NCBI GenBank assembly: GCA_037127315.1
Contig: JBBBDQ010000332.1
Span: 2,247,501-2,311,500 of the forward strand
Length of the DNA stretch: 64,000 bases
Source: Ascarosepion bandense
Lineage: Eukaryota; Mollusca; Cephalopoda; Sepiida; Sepiidae
Direction of reading: 5' to 3'
Each line of letters starts with the position of its first letter. Position 1 is the first letter of the stretch. A program made the position numbers and the translations under genes. Of this stretch, positions 1 through 10,556 are shown one piece after another. The notes under the pieces are model-generated. The model made no database searches. It saw nothing but the letters and a program-made list of their open reading frames with translations, and was not told the DNA's origin.

Positions 1-164
1 ATAACGTTTGGCGCCAAGATTGGTTGTTTATCGCAGTAGTTTTACTGATAAAAAGTTGTTTGTCAAGTATGGATGTTTTTTTTATTGTAATGCGCTCGAT
101 ATCAAGGTCGAGATAGAGCGTTGATAATTTTAGTGGACAGAATTTGTCATTTTACCTGAGCAGT

Positions 165-292
165 TTCATGTCGAAGCCAATGTTTCGTGAGGACACCGCT
201 ATGATGTCCTCATAACTGCAAGAAAAACAGCAGCGATTAGTGAAAACATCATAACGGTGTCTACACGAAACATCGAAGTCGTCATAAACCTT
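165..292. repeat. Short palindrome, hammerhead-like relic
   Basis: Two inverted arms face each other: atgtttcgtgaggacaccg near 180-198 and cggtgtctacacgaaacat near 254-272. On the plus strand the right arm has a small hairpin (GTGT..ACAC) followed by GAAAC and then GTC, the order of a hammerhead ribozyme, but the CUGANGA core is not recognisable. I treat it as a decayed palindromic repeat of the kind seen elsewhere in this window. Confidence 0.4.
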
Positions 293-345
293 TTCAGTTA
301 AAATGAAAATTTTTTTGCACTAAATCTATCTATCTATCTATCTAG

Positions 346-687
346 CCAAATGCAGACGACATTTCTACTCCTGCAGCTTCTCTCGCACTTCCCGCCTGTA
401 GAACTCGCTCCCATATTCTTGCTTTCCTGACGGCTACAACCTCCAGGAATTTAAATGCAATCTCAATACTCATCTATAAACCACCTTAACTCTAGCTCTT
501 TCCCCACCCCGTAAATACTTTCCTTCCTCTCCACCTTGAAACTGTCATCACACCTGCATTCTTATCTTTCTATTGCTCCTTTCTAACTGCTTCGTATTCC
601 TCTTCACTCTTTTCTAATTAATCTTTTTACACTTATGTAACCCCCTGCACATCAGTGGCATTTCCACCTTGCTCGGGGTGAAATGAT

Positions 688-689
<2 letters not shown>
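346..689 (+). mobile_element. APE-type LINE, 3' end only
   Basis: This is the last part of a CR1/Jockey-like LINE, cut off at its 5' side next to a short (CTAT)n run. It decodes, with breaks, to the C-terminal signature of the family (serine-rich stretch, then WNSLP-like and YNLQEFKCN-like motifs). The 3' tail is gtaaccccctgcacatcag followed by gctcggggtgaaatgatta. The same tail closes the long copies ending at 23356 (minus) and 51672 (plus), which identifies it. It carries no reverse transcriptase and cannot move by itself. Confidence 0.85.

Positions 690-763
<74 letters not shown>
689..763. repeat. (CA)n then (TA)n microsatellite
   Basis: An uninterrupted CA run passes into a TA run directly after the LINE tail. 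Confidence 0.95.
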
Positions 764-765
<2 letters not shown>

Positions 766-967
766 ATGTGGAAAGTTAATATAAGCATTGTCTAAAGATT
801 TTGTACTTTCGAGCGCTTTCGGCTATACCTTCAGCCATTATCAAGAATTAATTTTGTTTTATATACTTATCCTTCCACATGTTTATTTAAGTAAAATAAA
901 ATGAATTCTTGATAATTGCTAAAAGTATAGCCGAAAGCGCTCGAAAGTACAAAAAATTTAGACAGTT

Positions 968-970
<3 letters not shown>
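764..970. repeat. Palindromic TA-flanked unit with TTGATAA...GAAA motif
   Basis: The left arm (about 795-870) is the inverted complement of the right arm (about 900-965); both contain the block agccgaaagcgctcgaaagt. On the minus strand the left arm reads TTGATAA, a TGGCT/AGCC hairpin, then GAAAGCGCTC. That resembles a hammerhead core in which the C3-G8 pair has become U3-A8. (TA)n tracts bound both sides. A ribozyme relic is possible but unproven. Confidence 0.55.

Positions 971-998
<28 letters not shown>
971..998. repeat. (TA)n microsatellite
   Basis: Pure TA run between the palindromic unit and the Helitron. Confidence 0.95.
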
Positions 999-1003
<5 letters not shown>

Positions 1004-1244
1004 TATTTATAAATGAAACTTATAACTGATTTACACAGTTGTACTATAAGCGTCTGCGAGTGTTCTTAGCTAGGTTTTGTGTTGAGGTACCCCCGATAAA
1101 TATCGAAAATCGATTATCGAAAAAATCGGGTTATAGAAGGAATGGTCCAATTTTAATCAAATTTGATACACTCATAGACAAAGACATAAGAAACGATATT
1201 CAGAAGTTTCAAGGTTGCAGTCCTTACAATAGTGCAGAAAATCG

Positions 1245-1299
<55 letters not shown>

Positions 1300-1682
1300 A
1301 TATGCTGTTTGTGTGTGTGTCTGTTTATCTGCCTGTATGTCTGTATTTTTTCAGCCCTCTTATTTTAGTTTTTGCTTTGGGTTTGGCTCTAAGTAGGTAT
1401 AATTGTAGTTCTTAGTCTCAGCCATGATACCATTTACTCAGAGGAGGTATTTTGCCTTCAAAATTCAGTTTACGACGAAAAAACTTATTTGATATCGATA
1501 CCAGGAAATCAAAATTTGACTTACATCCATTCATTTTTTTTTCAGTCTACGGTTTCGCTTTAACTGGAAACACCTATTGCTTTTAGTCTTTCGTGCCAAC
1601 GTCCAAAGAGCCTGAGCTCCAAGACCATGGATTAGTTTTAAAGCTTTCATTACACCCGAGCAACGCCGGGCTGTACTGCTAG
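998..1682 (+). mobile_element. Non-autonomous Helitron
   Basis: The 3' end has the Helitron hallmark: a hairpin (CCCGAGCAACGCCGGG) a few bases before a terminal CTAG, followed by T. The body contains a degenerate block (ttacacagttgtactataag) shared with the copies at 6707 and 41075 (minus). The 5' end (taaacttatttataaatgaaa) merges into a TA run, so the initial TC and the copy's GT-rich leader are lost. A (TA)n run at 1246-1294 has expanded inside. No Rep/helicase is encoded, so it would rely on an autonomous partner. Confidence 0.85.
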
Positions 1683-1738
1683 TATATAAATATATAGGTA
1701 TTATTACTCTTATGAGTTATTGGTGATAGTAAAGAGCA

Positions 1739-1739
1739 A

Positions 1740-1800
<61 letters not shown>

Positions 1801-1801
1801 G
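1739..1801. repeat. (GATA)n microsatellite
   Basis: About fifteen tandem GATA units. Serine/tyrosine/leucine frames on the opposite strand are translations of this run, not genes. Confidence 0.95.
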
Positions 1802-1953
1802 ATAAACTGATATAGATATAGCTATGAACTGATTGAGTACGCACATTACTTTGATGAAGCAGCATTGAAAACGTACGCAGAATACAGAAAAATTCATCCA
1901 TGTCAGCATAAAATTCAATCTCAAGGCAGTGAAATGTGGTAACTGTACTTAGT

Positions 1954-1968
1954 CACACACACACACAC

Positions 1969-2019
<51 letters not shown>

Positions 2020-2072
2020 GATTTAAAATTCCAAAATAAACTAAAAATAAAAAATACTTTAATATTTCAAAT

Positions 2073-2148
<76 letters not shown>
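1954..2148. repeat. (CA)n, (TA)n and (GA)n compound microsatellites
   Basis: CA run 1954-2011, an AT-rich gap, then TA from about 2074 running into GA up to 2148. Confidence 0.95.
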
Positions 2149-2153
<5 letters not shown>

Positions 2154-2456
2154 CCAAGGGAAAACTATATTTGTTTTAGCCGACACGTTTAATCCATTGA
2201 CGGACTCTATCAAGGAAAAAAGACAAAACGAAATGAATTTGAAAATAAAGTATCTAAGCAAAATGTTGTTGGTGACTAGAGAAAAAAATTATAACTATTT
2301 ATTCGGTCAAACGATAAAAATTAGTCGGTTTTTTTTAAAAATATTTTCCCAATCTCCCCATTAGAACCAATATTTTCTCAAACCAACATACACAACAAAC
2401 ATAAAAAGATCATAAGAAAACGGCTACTTTCCATCATTTTACCACATAACAATATT

Positions 2457-2735
2457 CAGTTAAGTGCCATACGTGATCCACGCTTGGGCGATCATGTCTC
2501 TTTCGAGACATGACTGACTGGGCAGTAGGTTGCCATTTCTTTCTGCGGTAGACTGGTTGGCGACCAAGGCTATAGAACCCAATCTGTCCTGCCATTTAAC
2601 CCATAACTGGAAAGAAGAGACGGATTAATACCTTTCCCAAAGGTATTTGCGCGTAAGTGAATACAATGGATTCAACTGAAATTCGAACTCGGCTCCCCGG
2701 TTTCTTGTTCCGAGCCGATATCCACTGTACCACAA
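2457..2735 (-). mobile_element. tRNA-derived SINE, full length
   Basis: Read on the minus strand it begins with a pol III-like A box (tggtacagtgg) and a B box (gagttcgaatttc), followed by the conserved body (TGGTTGCCAGCCAAGG-like and GCAATGGCAACCTACTGCGG-like blocks). It ends in the usual cacgtatggcacttaactg tail. Eleven more full or partial copies occur in this window. It makes no protein and would depend on a LINE for movement. Confidence 0.9.
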
Positions 2736-2860
2736 ATTACTTAACATGAAAAAATTATCTTAGTGCATGAAAGATGACGTCTCTTTAAATGCTTAATATT
2801 TTTCATTTGACCGAATTAATAATTATGAGCGCTTTCTCCAGTAACCAACGATGGTATTGT

Positions 2861-3166
2861 TCGTTGTGGCGCAGTGGATATTGTCTCGGAACGACGAATC
2901 GGCAAGCCACGTTCGAATTTCGGTTGAATTCCTTGCATTCACTTACGCGCAAATACCATTCGGAAAGGTATTTATTCGTCTCGTCTCTCCAGTTATGCGT
3001 TAAATAATAAGTCAGATTGGGTTGTATAGCCTTGGCTGGCAACTAGTCTACCGCAGAAAGCAATGGCAACCTACGGCGGGAAAATTTTTCTGCCCAATCA
3101 GTCATGTCTCTTTTGAGATGCGATCGTCCAAATCGTGTATCACGTATGGCACTCAACTGACTGATT
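2861..3166 (+). mobile_element. tRNA-derived SINE, full length
   Basis: Plus-strand copy of the same family: A box tggcgcagtgg, B box cgttcgaatttc, ending in cacgtatggcactcaactga. It lies back to back with the copy at 2457-2735, with 125 bp of the host unit between them. Confidence 0.9.
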
Positions 3167-3324
3167 TTCAAATAAATTAAGTTATTTTCTTGATAAAAGA
3201 TAAAATTATTAAAAAAAACTTCAGTAGACGAAACGCAACGGCTAAAACAAATATAGTTTTCCTCTTGAGATTAGACGAAAACTATATTCTATATTTTAAT
3301 CATGCTGTTCCTCTCTGAGAATTC

Positions 3325-3350
3325 ACACACACACACACACACACACACAT
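3325..3350. repeat. (CA)n microsatellite
   Basis: Short CA run that passes into TATG-rich sequence. Confidence 0.9.
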
Positions 3351-3374
3351 ATGTATATATGTATGTGTGTGTAT

Positions 3375-3890
3375 GTGCAACAACTACAAACACGTGGACA
3401 ATAGCATTAATATTTTTTACAAAAATCAAATGCACAATAGGTACAGAAAGGACGAATACTCACTTTGGAATACCACCGGAAATTATTCAACATCGACCAA
3501 TTAAAACAGGAAACTTAAATTATCTATTACAAAAAAGAATCCTTCAAACTGCAAACCTCTTCTTCAGTAAAATTAATTAACCTGCAAAATCTAAACTGCA
3601 GAGAATCAGTGTCGTTTACGAATTCATATATTCTTTGAAGAACCGTGTTCCTCAACTATCCAAATAAGTTAACAATTACATTGGTTACACAAATTGCCAT
3701 TGCACCGTTCCCACAACAGTTCCATCCGATGTAATTAAACACACATCGAGATCTTCCAGGGCCTATCCATGATATACTTGTTGATAATACATAAATAATA
3801 GCATCAACCCGACGCAAAAGATTAAAATAATGGAGGCATTTCTAATAAAAAGAGAAATCAGGCACTTAATAACATCAATTATGATGAGCA
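3375..3890. other. No recognisable gene
   Basis: AT-rich sequence with many stops in all frames and no recognised repeat family. It leads into the Penelope-like fragment that follows. Confidence 0.6.
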
Positions 3891-3961
3891 CGGTAACAAA
3901 GTGCTTACTTTATTCGGAACTTAATGAAACCTGCATCAAACAGAGATTGTTGCCCAAATAC

Positions 3962-3964
<3 letters not shown>
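3891..3964 (+). mobile_element. Penelope-like 5' coding fragment ending at (TA)n
   Basis: The plus strand decodes to LYSELNETCIKQRLLPKYT immediately before a TA run. The same peptide, with substitutions, precedes TA runs at 25640 and 26318, and a stop-broken version lies at 27080. The F/L-N-x-x-C-x5-LLPKY pattern resembles the N-terminal region of Penelope-like reverse transcriptases; that assignment is inference. Confidence 0.5.

Positions 3965-3993
<29 letters not shown>
3964..3993. repeat. (TA)n microsatellite
   Basis: Pure TA run directly abutting the LLPKYT-encoding fragment. Confidence 0.95.
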
Positions 3994-3996
<3 letters not shown>

Positions 3997-4264
3997 AATA
4001 TGCACGCCCGTATGCATCTGGTTGTATACTGACCAACATGTGCTTTCCATCTGCTTCAAGTGCGAACATTTAATTTTAAAGAAATTTTTGGGAGTGGGGT
4101 GTTGAATAGAGCGTCAAAATTTCTTGCGGTCTACCCCATGTAATTGCATCTCTCTGCAGATGCGTTCTTCGAAATGCCAGACGTCCGGTGTCAAAGTGAT
4201 TTCTTCTGAAATCACTAATTGGCTAAAAGTTGTATTAGGTATCGGGTGCTTATATAAACGAAAA

Positions 4265-4268
<4 letters not shown>

Positions 4269-4310
<42 letters not shown>
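4269..4310. repeat. (TA)n microsatellite
   Basis: Pure TA run. The sequence on both sides (3994-4268 and 4311-4552) has no recognised feature. Confidence 0.95.
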
Positions 4311-4313
<3 letters not shown>

Positions 4314-4552
4314 GGATAGGAAGAGAAAGAGACACACGAAGAGTGTGAAAGAGAGTGTCTCGTGTACATGAATGTTTTGATTCTAAGCCATTCTGAGTTT
4401 GTTCAATAACCTTCAAAATCAGGCTTTCTGGAAGAAGTTAAAGTTTGTCTAACGTGACCAGGAAACATATATGTTATCAAAAGAAGCCAAATGTAATGTA
4501 CTATTTTCGGTAGATATATCGGAATATTTACATTACATAAGTGACATAGATA

Positions 4553-4697
4553 GAAAGGTAGCTGGTTTTCTAAGTGCCGCTTAGATGTGGCACAAGGCCG
4601 AAATTATGGGGCGCCCAGTGAGGATGAAACTCACTACTCAGTTGTAATAGGTTCTAGAGACAAGCTCTCTAACCATTAAACCACATCGAGGTGCCGA
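4553..4697 (-). mobile_element. Possible SINE of a second tRNA-like type
   Basis: On the minus strand there is tgtggtttaatggttagag, similar to a tRNA A-box region, then gagtttcatcctcactg at about the spacing expected for a B box. No second copy in this window confirms it. Confidence 0.35.
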
Positions 4698-4734
4698 TAG
4701 AAAGAAAGAAACTGATATAGGTAGATATGAGCTT

Positions 4735-4840
4735 AGAAAGATAGATAGAAAGAAAGAAACTGATAGCTAGCTAGCTAGCTAGCTAGATAGATAGAAACTG
4801 AGATAGATAGATAGAAACTGAGATAGATAGAAAGAAACTG

Positions 4841-4875
<35 letters not shown>

Positions 4876-4956
4876 AAGAAAGAAACTGAGATAAATAGAT
4901 AGATAGAAAGAAAGAAACTGAGATTAATAGGTAGAAAGGAAGAAAGGAAGAAACTG

Positions 4957-5001
<45 letters not shown>

Positions 5002-5051
5002 CATACATACATACATACATACATACATACAAATAAAGAAAGAAAGAAATG

Positions 5052-5094
<43 letters not shown>
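4735..5094. repeat. Compound (GATA)n/(GAAA)n/(ACAT)n array
   Basis: Interrupted GATA arrays with repeated gatagatagaaactga segments, an ACAT run near 5001-5030, and another GATA block. Leucine/tyrosine/serine frames across it are repeat translations. Confidence 0.95.
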
Positions 5095-5309
5095 CCAAAA
5101 AATTCATCCATGTCTGCAAAAAATTCAAGCTCAAGTTTAGCCCATAAAAAATCCTTATTGCTGAAAAGTTTCTGAATGTCCATTAATCAGCATAGATTTT
5201 GTGCTTGAATTCACAGACAACTTCACATATTTGCTCTTTACTATCACCAACAACCTATCGCTTGACATGTACATTGAAAAACAGTGATCGTCAAGTGTGC
5301 CAGAGTGTA

Positions 5310-5768
5310 TGGATCAAAAATCAACTGACCTTACGCACCAAACCAATGGTATTCCAGGCACCTGTCAGCAAAAGAAGAAGCCGAATATTGCCATATCTGG
5401 GATACTAAAATCAAACCGGTGCAGAAATTTAAATAACTGAGAAGGATTTTCGGAGAGTTCGACACCGAAGGCGCATTGATATGGCCAAGGACGTATTTCA
5501 AAAGTTAAGCAGAGTATTTACTGACAGGAAAATTTCTTTGGACAAAAAGAAATAGAGTTCTGGACTGTTATGTGATATCTGTCCTCCTATATGGCAGCTT
5601 ATGCTGGACATTCTCTTCCAATATGAAGGAGAGATACGAAACAACAGAAATGTGGTTCTACAGAAGGATGCTGGGGATACCATGAACTAAACATGTGAGC
5701 AACGACAGCATTTTGGAGAAGACACCAAAAAATATTATACCTAACATCAGAAAGAGACAGCTGAAGAT
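5310..5768 (+). pseudogene. RTE-type LINE fragment (RT C-terminus)
   Basis: Decodes in shifting frames to RTE-like sequence: a DTKIKPVQKFK-like stretch, then RRRIDMAKDVFQKL-like and VISVLLYGS-like motifs, and EMWFYRRMLGIP-like near 5650. These are the thumb and C-terminal parts of RTE reverse transcriptase; the catalytic YADD region is missing. Several frameshifts and stops make it inert. It ends where the Penelope-like unit begins. Confidence 0.8.
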
Positions 5769-5975
5769 GATCTCGGAAAGAAATTGAAAGTACTTGCGTA
5801 CCTTAAGAAATGAATGATAATAACATCTGTCAGCGTTACAGCTCATTTTTGACATCTTTCAATTATAATACGCGAAAGATTATCCGTGAGTATGAAAGGA
5901 TTTTCTTAAAATAAGCAGACACAATGTTTGCAATTTATTTAATCTGCCATGTCAAAAATAAAATTTGCTACACAA
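5769..5975 (+). mobile_element. Penelope-like 5' unit (decayed)
   Basis: Starts ctgaagatgatctcggaaag, matching the copy at 26850. It then decodes to TSFNYNTRKIIREYERIF-like and NVCNLFNLPCQK-like peptides and ends at a short TA run. The 26800-27085 copy encodes the same two peptides, so both derive from one element. Stops interrupt the frame. Confidence 0.55.
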
Positions 5976-6354
5976 ATTATATATATATATATCGCTGTGA
6001 TACAAAAAAGAATCTTCTGTGCGGATCACTAATTATACTCTCGTTATCCGATTGAGCTTACTACTAAAGGAAAGATTTTTAAATAGTATCTGCTTCTGCG
6101 ATTGACGCATTACTCCTTAGTCGTGAATTGATTTATATTGACTGTTGGCCTGTGTATACACCGCGTATGAATAAAACGTTAAAATCACCTTCCCTCTCAG
6201 CCGTGCACTGATAGCATAAGAGTAGGATCTCTGACTGATGCCAGATCGGTCGAATTTAGATTCCGTCTGGAAACAATCAGATTTCTAGCCACACTGATGA
6301 CCTTTAATACAGCGGAACAGGTTTGTATGTGGAATATTATATATATATATATAT
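5976..6354 (+). mobile_element. TA-tailed SINE with a ~200 bp head before the tRNA-like part
   Basis: Head 5990-6190 (cgttatccgattgagcttac onward) matches heads at 38340 and 57105. The tRNA-like part with a degenerate B box follows, then the conserved gatgacctttaatacagcgg and ttgtatgtggaatatt blocks, ending in (TA)n. Placing the tRNA-like promoter inside the element, not at its 5' end, is unusual for a SINE. Confidence 0.65.
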
Positions 6355-6706
6355 ATTGTGGCCATTCTCTAGAAAGTTTCAATTTTCTTTATTTCGGACG
6401 AATCTTGAAAAAAAAACTATTCAGAATATTTTAGTCAAATCCTCAATTTCGAAAGCTGTGGGCGGTATTTAGATTTTGGATATATAATTGGGTGCGGAGA
6501 AGACTTCAATTTAAACTATTCCTAGCGGGATAGAGATTCAAAAGATAAAGCGGAGAATAACTTACGGGCTTTTTACGAAACTGAACTAAAAAATAGAGTA
6601 AATTTCTGGTCATATTTGATGGTGTCACAGATGGTAGAAAAAGATTTTAAACATTTTTCTTATTAGCCAATTAAAACACTACACCGTCTCATTTAGGAGG
6701 CAGTTA
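6355..6706. other. No recognisable gene
   Basis: AT-rich, stop-rich in all frames, not matched to another part of the window. Confidence 0.6.
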
Positions 6707-6732
6707 TCTAAACTTATTTATAAATGGAACTC

Positions 6733-6788
<56 letters not shown>

Positions 6789-7455
6789 GTTACCTATAGA
6801 CTCCAAAACGGTTGAACCGATTTTCTTGAAAATTTACACAGTTGTACTATAAGCGTCTGCGAGTGTTCTTAGCTAGATTTTGTGTCGAAGTACCCCCAAT
6901 AAATATCGAAAATCGAAAAAATCGGGTTATAGAAGGAGTGGTCCAATTTTCATCAAATTTGATACACTCATAGACAAAGACATAAGAAACGATATTCAGA
7001 ACTTTCAAGGCTGCAGTTCTTACAATAGTGCAGAAAATCGATAATATGTATATATATATATATATATAAGGCAAGGTGTTTGTGTGTGTGTCTGTTTATC
7101 TGCCTGTATGTCTGTATTTTTTCAGCCTTTTTATTTTAGTTTTTCCTTCAGGTTTGGCTCTAAGTAGGTATAATTGTAGTTCTTAGTCTCAGCCATGATA
7201 CCATTTACTCAGAGGACTTATTTAGCCTTCAAAATTCAGTTTACGACGAAAAAAACTTATTTGATATCGATACCAAGAAATCAAAATTTGACTTACATCC
7301 ATTCATTTTTCTTTCAGTCTACGGTTTCTCTTTAACTGGAAACAACTATTGCTTTTTAGTCTTTCGTGCCAACGTCCAAAGAGTCTGAGCTCCAGGACTA
7401 TGGATTAGTTTTAAAGCTTTCATTACACCCGAGCAACGTCGGTCTATACTGCTAG
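6707..7455 (+). mobile_element. Non-autonomous Helitron, complete ends
   Basis: Begins TCTAAACTTATTTATAAATG after an A and ends with a hairpin block and CTAG before a T, as expected for rolling-circle insertion between A and T. The leader carries a long GT run (6734-6786) and the conserved tccaaaacggttgaaccgat. The 3' hairpin is degenerate here (CCCGAGCAACGTCGGTC). It has no coding capacity for Rep/helicase. Near-identical to the copy at 998-1682. Confidence 0.9.
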
Positions 7456-7552
7456 TAGCTTATAAATAGAAATATGTAATACCGGACTTTTTTAAACAGG
7501 TAATTATTGCTGGAAGTTTTTATAAATTCATAATTAATTTTTTAAACATTAA

Positions 7553-9642
7553 CACTGTCCAACAAAATTAAAATTTTTAAAAAGTACATGGGACATAATA
7601 CCTGTTTTGATCTAAGAAAAGTATCCTAATACCAAATCTAACCTTTATTTCTCTAGATTAGGCAGTGTTTTCATGTACTATGAATCATATTTATTATTAC
7701 TGGTTATGGATGAAAAACACAGAATTGTTAGTTTAAACAACATTTGTTCTCTTAACCCGTTTGTGTAGAGTGTCGTCCTTCCTTTTTATATTCCTGCAGT
7801 AGTCTACCAACATGCCGGGGTTCCATTTTCCTTTAAAACGTTTCTCCATTACTGAAATATCCTGATGGAATCTCTCGCCATGTTCATCACTCACATCGCC
7901 AAGATTCTCCGCAAAAAAATCCAGATGAGAGCGGACAACATGAACTTTTAGAGACATGTTACATCCCATATCATGATCATGATGCAGTAGATCATTCACA
8001 ACTTGCCCATAGTCATCTGAACGATGTTTTCCCAGGAAATTATCACAAACTTTATTGAATAATTCAAAGGCAATTTTATTATTTTTTCTTGAGATGTTTG
8101 TTGAAAGTTTCATCAAGTACAATTTTTCGAATTTGGGGACCTATGAAGATACCTTCTTTTATTTTCTGCAAGATATACAAATGCAAAGAAATCCTTACTT
8201 AGGGCCTTCACAAATTGCTTAAACAAACCAAGTTTAATATGCAAAGGAGGCAAACGGATTCTATCTCTTTGCAGAAGTGGTTTGTGCTTGATATTATGCT
8301 TTCCTTGCTCAATTTCTCTCAAACAGGCCAATCCTTGCGTACATAATGTTCATTTCTCGCTCTGGAGTCTCATAAGCAAAAGAAGTAGCAAAATTTAGTA
8401 TAACCAATAAGCATGTCTATAACGTTGAAATCTGCAAAAACATGCCATTTATGGTTATTATATTGCATGCTCGTTAGAACTGTTTTAAAATTTTCATATG
8501 ATTCTTTCATAGTTGCGCTGTAAGCTATGGCAACAGATGGCAAAGTGTTACCGTTGTGTAACAAGACAGCTTTGATGCTCTCTTTGGATGCATCTAAGAA
8601 AAGTCGCCAGTTGTTATTATCATATGGTATTTCCAGTTGTTTTAAAAGGTTAAGGATATCATTACAGAAGCATAAGTCATCTTTTATTGTAAATAAAATA
8701 TGCAGTTTTTGTGCACGTTTTCTATAGAATGTTATCTTTACTCCTTCTTTAAGAAGATTACGTTCTTTAAGCCTTGATGCCAGAAGCTCACTTTTGTCTT
8801 TCGTTAAATAGAGATCTCTAAATGTCATTTAAAACCTCTTGAGAAAATGGTATTGTTTACTATTGCTTTCTGAATCAAAACGTTCTGCTGTTTCATCACT
8901 GGAAGGTTCATCTTCACTATTGGAACTCCACATTCCTTGATTTGGGGGGGGTGATACAGGTAAATCTTTTGAATGCTCAACTGGGCGCATTGCTGATTGC
9001 AAATTTGGCTAAGCAATATGTTTCTTTTTCTTACTGTAGTACAGCCCGTATAATCTTGCTGACAGAAATAGCAATCATTAGAATGGTCTTTCTGCACACG
9101 CCAAAACATTGGCACACCAAACTTCATGTGAACATTTTTTCTTCCATACCATGTACTCAATGTCTTCACACATGTAAGGCAACAGACATGAGGAGCCGAT
9201 GTCTTGTCTTCGTCTCCTATTTCACAATGAAAGTAAGCTTTGTACAATTTCTTGATATGGCTTGTAATGCTGCGCTTTTATTTAGCAAATGTTAATTCGC
9301 CACATATATAGCAGAATCTATCTGGATCATTTTTACACTGTCTTGACGTCATTGTCAAAACCTATAAAAAAGAATAAAGAAATATTATATCTAGATGTAT
9401 TAGTCATGACTTATTTAGTGATAAACACGGTTTAATATAAGCACACAATAACATATACATAATATGTAAACGCAATGATGTGAGAAATTCAGTTTTGACC
9501 TTTTTAGCTAAATTTCTCAAAAGTTAAAAATTTGCCCCAAAACTACCTCACTTAACAAAAAATCAAGAAATGAATTTTCTATGTCATTGCGAATATAAAA
9601 ATAGGCACAGGTGTCCTGTACTTTTTCAAGTGTTGCACAGTG
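7553..9642 (-). mobile_element. DNA transposon with CACTG termini (CACTA/CMC-like)
   Basis: The left end is CACTGTCCAACA at 7553; the right end, read inward on the minus strand, is CACTGTGCAACA (9642 downward). Both are followed by a shared subterminal block AAAAAGTACA then GGACA and CCTGT. The flanking triplet TAA occurs on both sides (7550-7552 and 9643-9645), a candidate 3 bp target duplication. CACT(A/G) ends with a 3 bp duplication fit the CACTA group. The only gene inside is the broken minus-strand frame below. Confidence 0.7.
7733..9352 (-). pseudogene. Broken transposase-like gene of a dispersed, poorly characterised family
   Basis: The likely start is the ATG at 9352-9350. The N-terminus holds a CYICG pair and, further on, CCLTC and CYFCQ pairs, suggesting zinc binding. 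Then follow NWRLFLDASKES, HKWHVFADFNVIDML, GYTKFCYFFCL, LPPLHIKLGLFKQFVKA, GCNMSLKVHVV and SDEHGERFHQDISVMEKRF. I recognise this as a family often annotated only as uncharacterised in invertebrates. The conserved acidic residues (D in LFLDAS, D in FADFN, E in HGERF) could be a DDE triad; that is inference. A TAA stop lies about 25 codons in, and further breaks fall near 8828, 8370 and 8115. Its position between matched termini supports a transposase role. Confidence 0.7.
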
Positions 9643-9699
9643 TAATTAACACTTTTCATTATTATTATTATTAAGTCATTTTTCATCATATTTCGATTT

Positions 9700-9773
9700 C
9701 TGCTTTGGTCTCACTTTCGAGACATGATCGCCCAAGTGTGTATCACGTATAGCACTTAACTGACTGATCCATG
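9700..9773 (+). mobile_element. tRNA SINE, 3' end fragment
   Basis: Matches the SINE 3' end: cgagacatgatcgcccaag then gtgtatcacgtatagcac and ttaactgactga. Confidence 0.8.
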
Positions 9774-9775
9774 CC

Positions 9776-10305
9776 GAAACTTAAGCAAGATCATTGACCA
9801 TTTCTTGAAGTTCTTTGGCTAGTTTTGTGTGCTGGATTTAGATAATAGTATCAAAAGTTTGTAAGTTTCTCTAAATTTTGGAGATTTACAGTTCTTCGCT
9901 TTTTTCAGTGAGCATTCAACATCCACTTCTGTGATTCCTGCCTTGGGTTTTTTCTGGTTAATTCTTCATCCGTACTACTTCTTGGGCAATTTAATCTGCT
10001 TCTTTGTTGTGTTCTTTAGGACAAGCCCATATTTTTTCTACAATTGTATAACCACTTTCATTGTTGAGGTTGTTGTTGTCACTTCATTATTTTGTTTATT
10101 TATTTCTCTATAAAATTTCTTCGCGTCGGTTTTGGAGATCTTGTTATGCCTGTAGAATATTGATTCTTTTTCTTTGAGATTTCAACTGTAGTGTTTGATT
10201 TATTTTATTTGGCTGATATGGCTTCATTTTCATTTCTAATTTTGTATTTTCTTTCGACTCTTTTTCCTTTTCTCGACCTTAAATTTGTTCCTTTTTTTCT
10301 TCCCC
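9776..10305 (-). mobile_element. RLE-type LINE, N-terminal-side fragment
   Basis: Matches 13310-13690 of the larger copy, for example tttcttgaagttctttggctag against tttcttgaagtcctttggctag. It decodes on the minus strand to decayed sequence ahead of the reverse transcriptase. Several indels are present. Confidence 0.75.
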
Positions 10306-10556
10306 GACAGCTACAATCTCCAGGAGTTTAAATGTAAGGTCAATAGACACCTCCTAACATACTAACTCGCATCCATTCTCTCAAACACTCTTCCCATCGA
10401 CCCAACTCTCATCCTCGGTATCCTTACCCGTCTATCACCCACCTTCTGACATTTCCTATATCTATCCACTCTTTCTCATCACTTTCCTCTATGTAACTCC
10501 CTGCGCAATAGTGGCAGTGGGATGCCTTGCTTTTGGGTGAAATGATTAAAAAAAAG
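10306..10556 (+). mobile_element. APE-type LINE, 3' end only
   Basis: Begins in the C-terminal codons (ctacaatctccaggagttta encodes YNLQEF), continues with the T/C-rich 3' UTR and ends gggtgaaatgatta plus an A run. Similar to the 3' ends at 45370 and 51672. Confidence 0.85.

Larger units (their letters stand above)
2149..3290. repeat. Palindromic unit interrupted by two SINEs
   Basis: The outer arms are inverted: aaaactatatttgttttagcc near 2160 and ggctaaaacaaatatagtttt near 3239. With the two SINEs removed, the inside matches the uninterrupted copy at 54522-54945; for example gtctctttaaatgcttaatattt at 2780 corresponds to the part near 54735. A related copy lies at 37193-37606. The right arm holds gacgaaacgcaacggc, the GAAA-containing block typical of this family. 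The unit looks like an older host element that received two SINE insertions in opposite orientation. Confidence 0.7.

Noticed and set aside
2861..2940. A functional tRNA gene
   Set aside because: A and B boxes are present, but the acceptor stem does not close and the sequence continues into a SINE body found many times.
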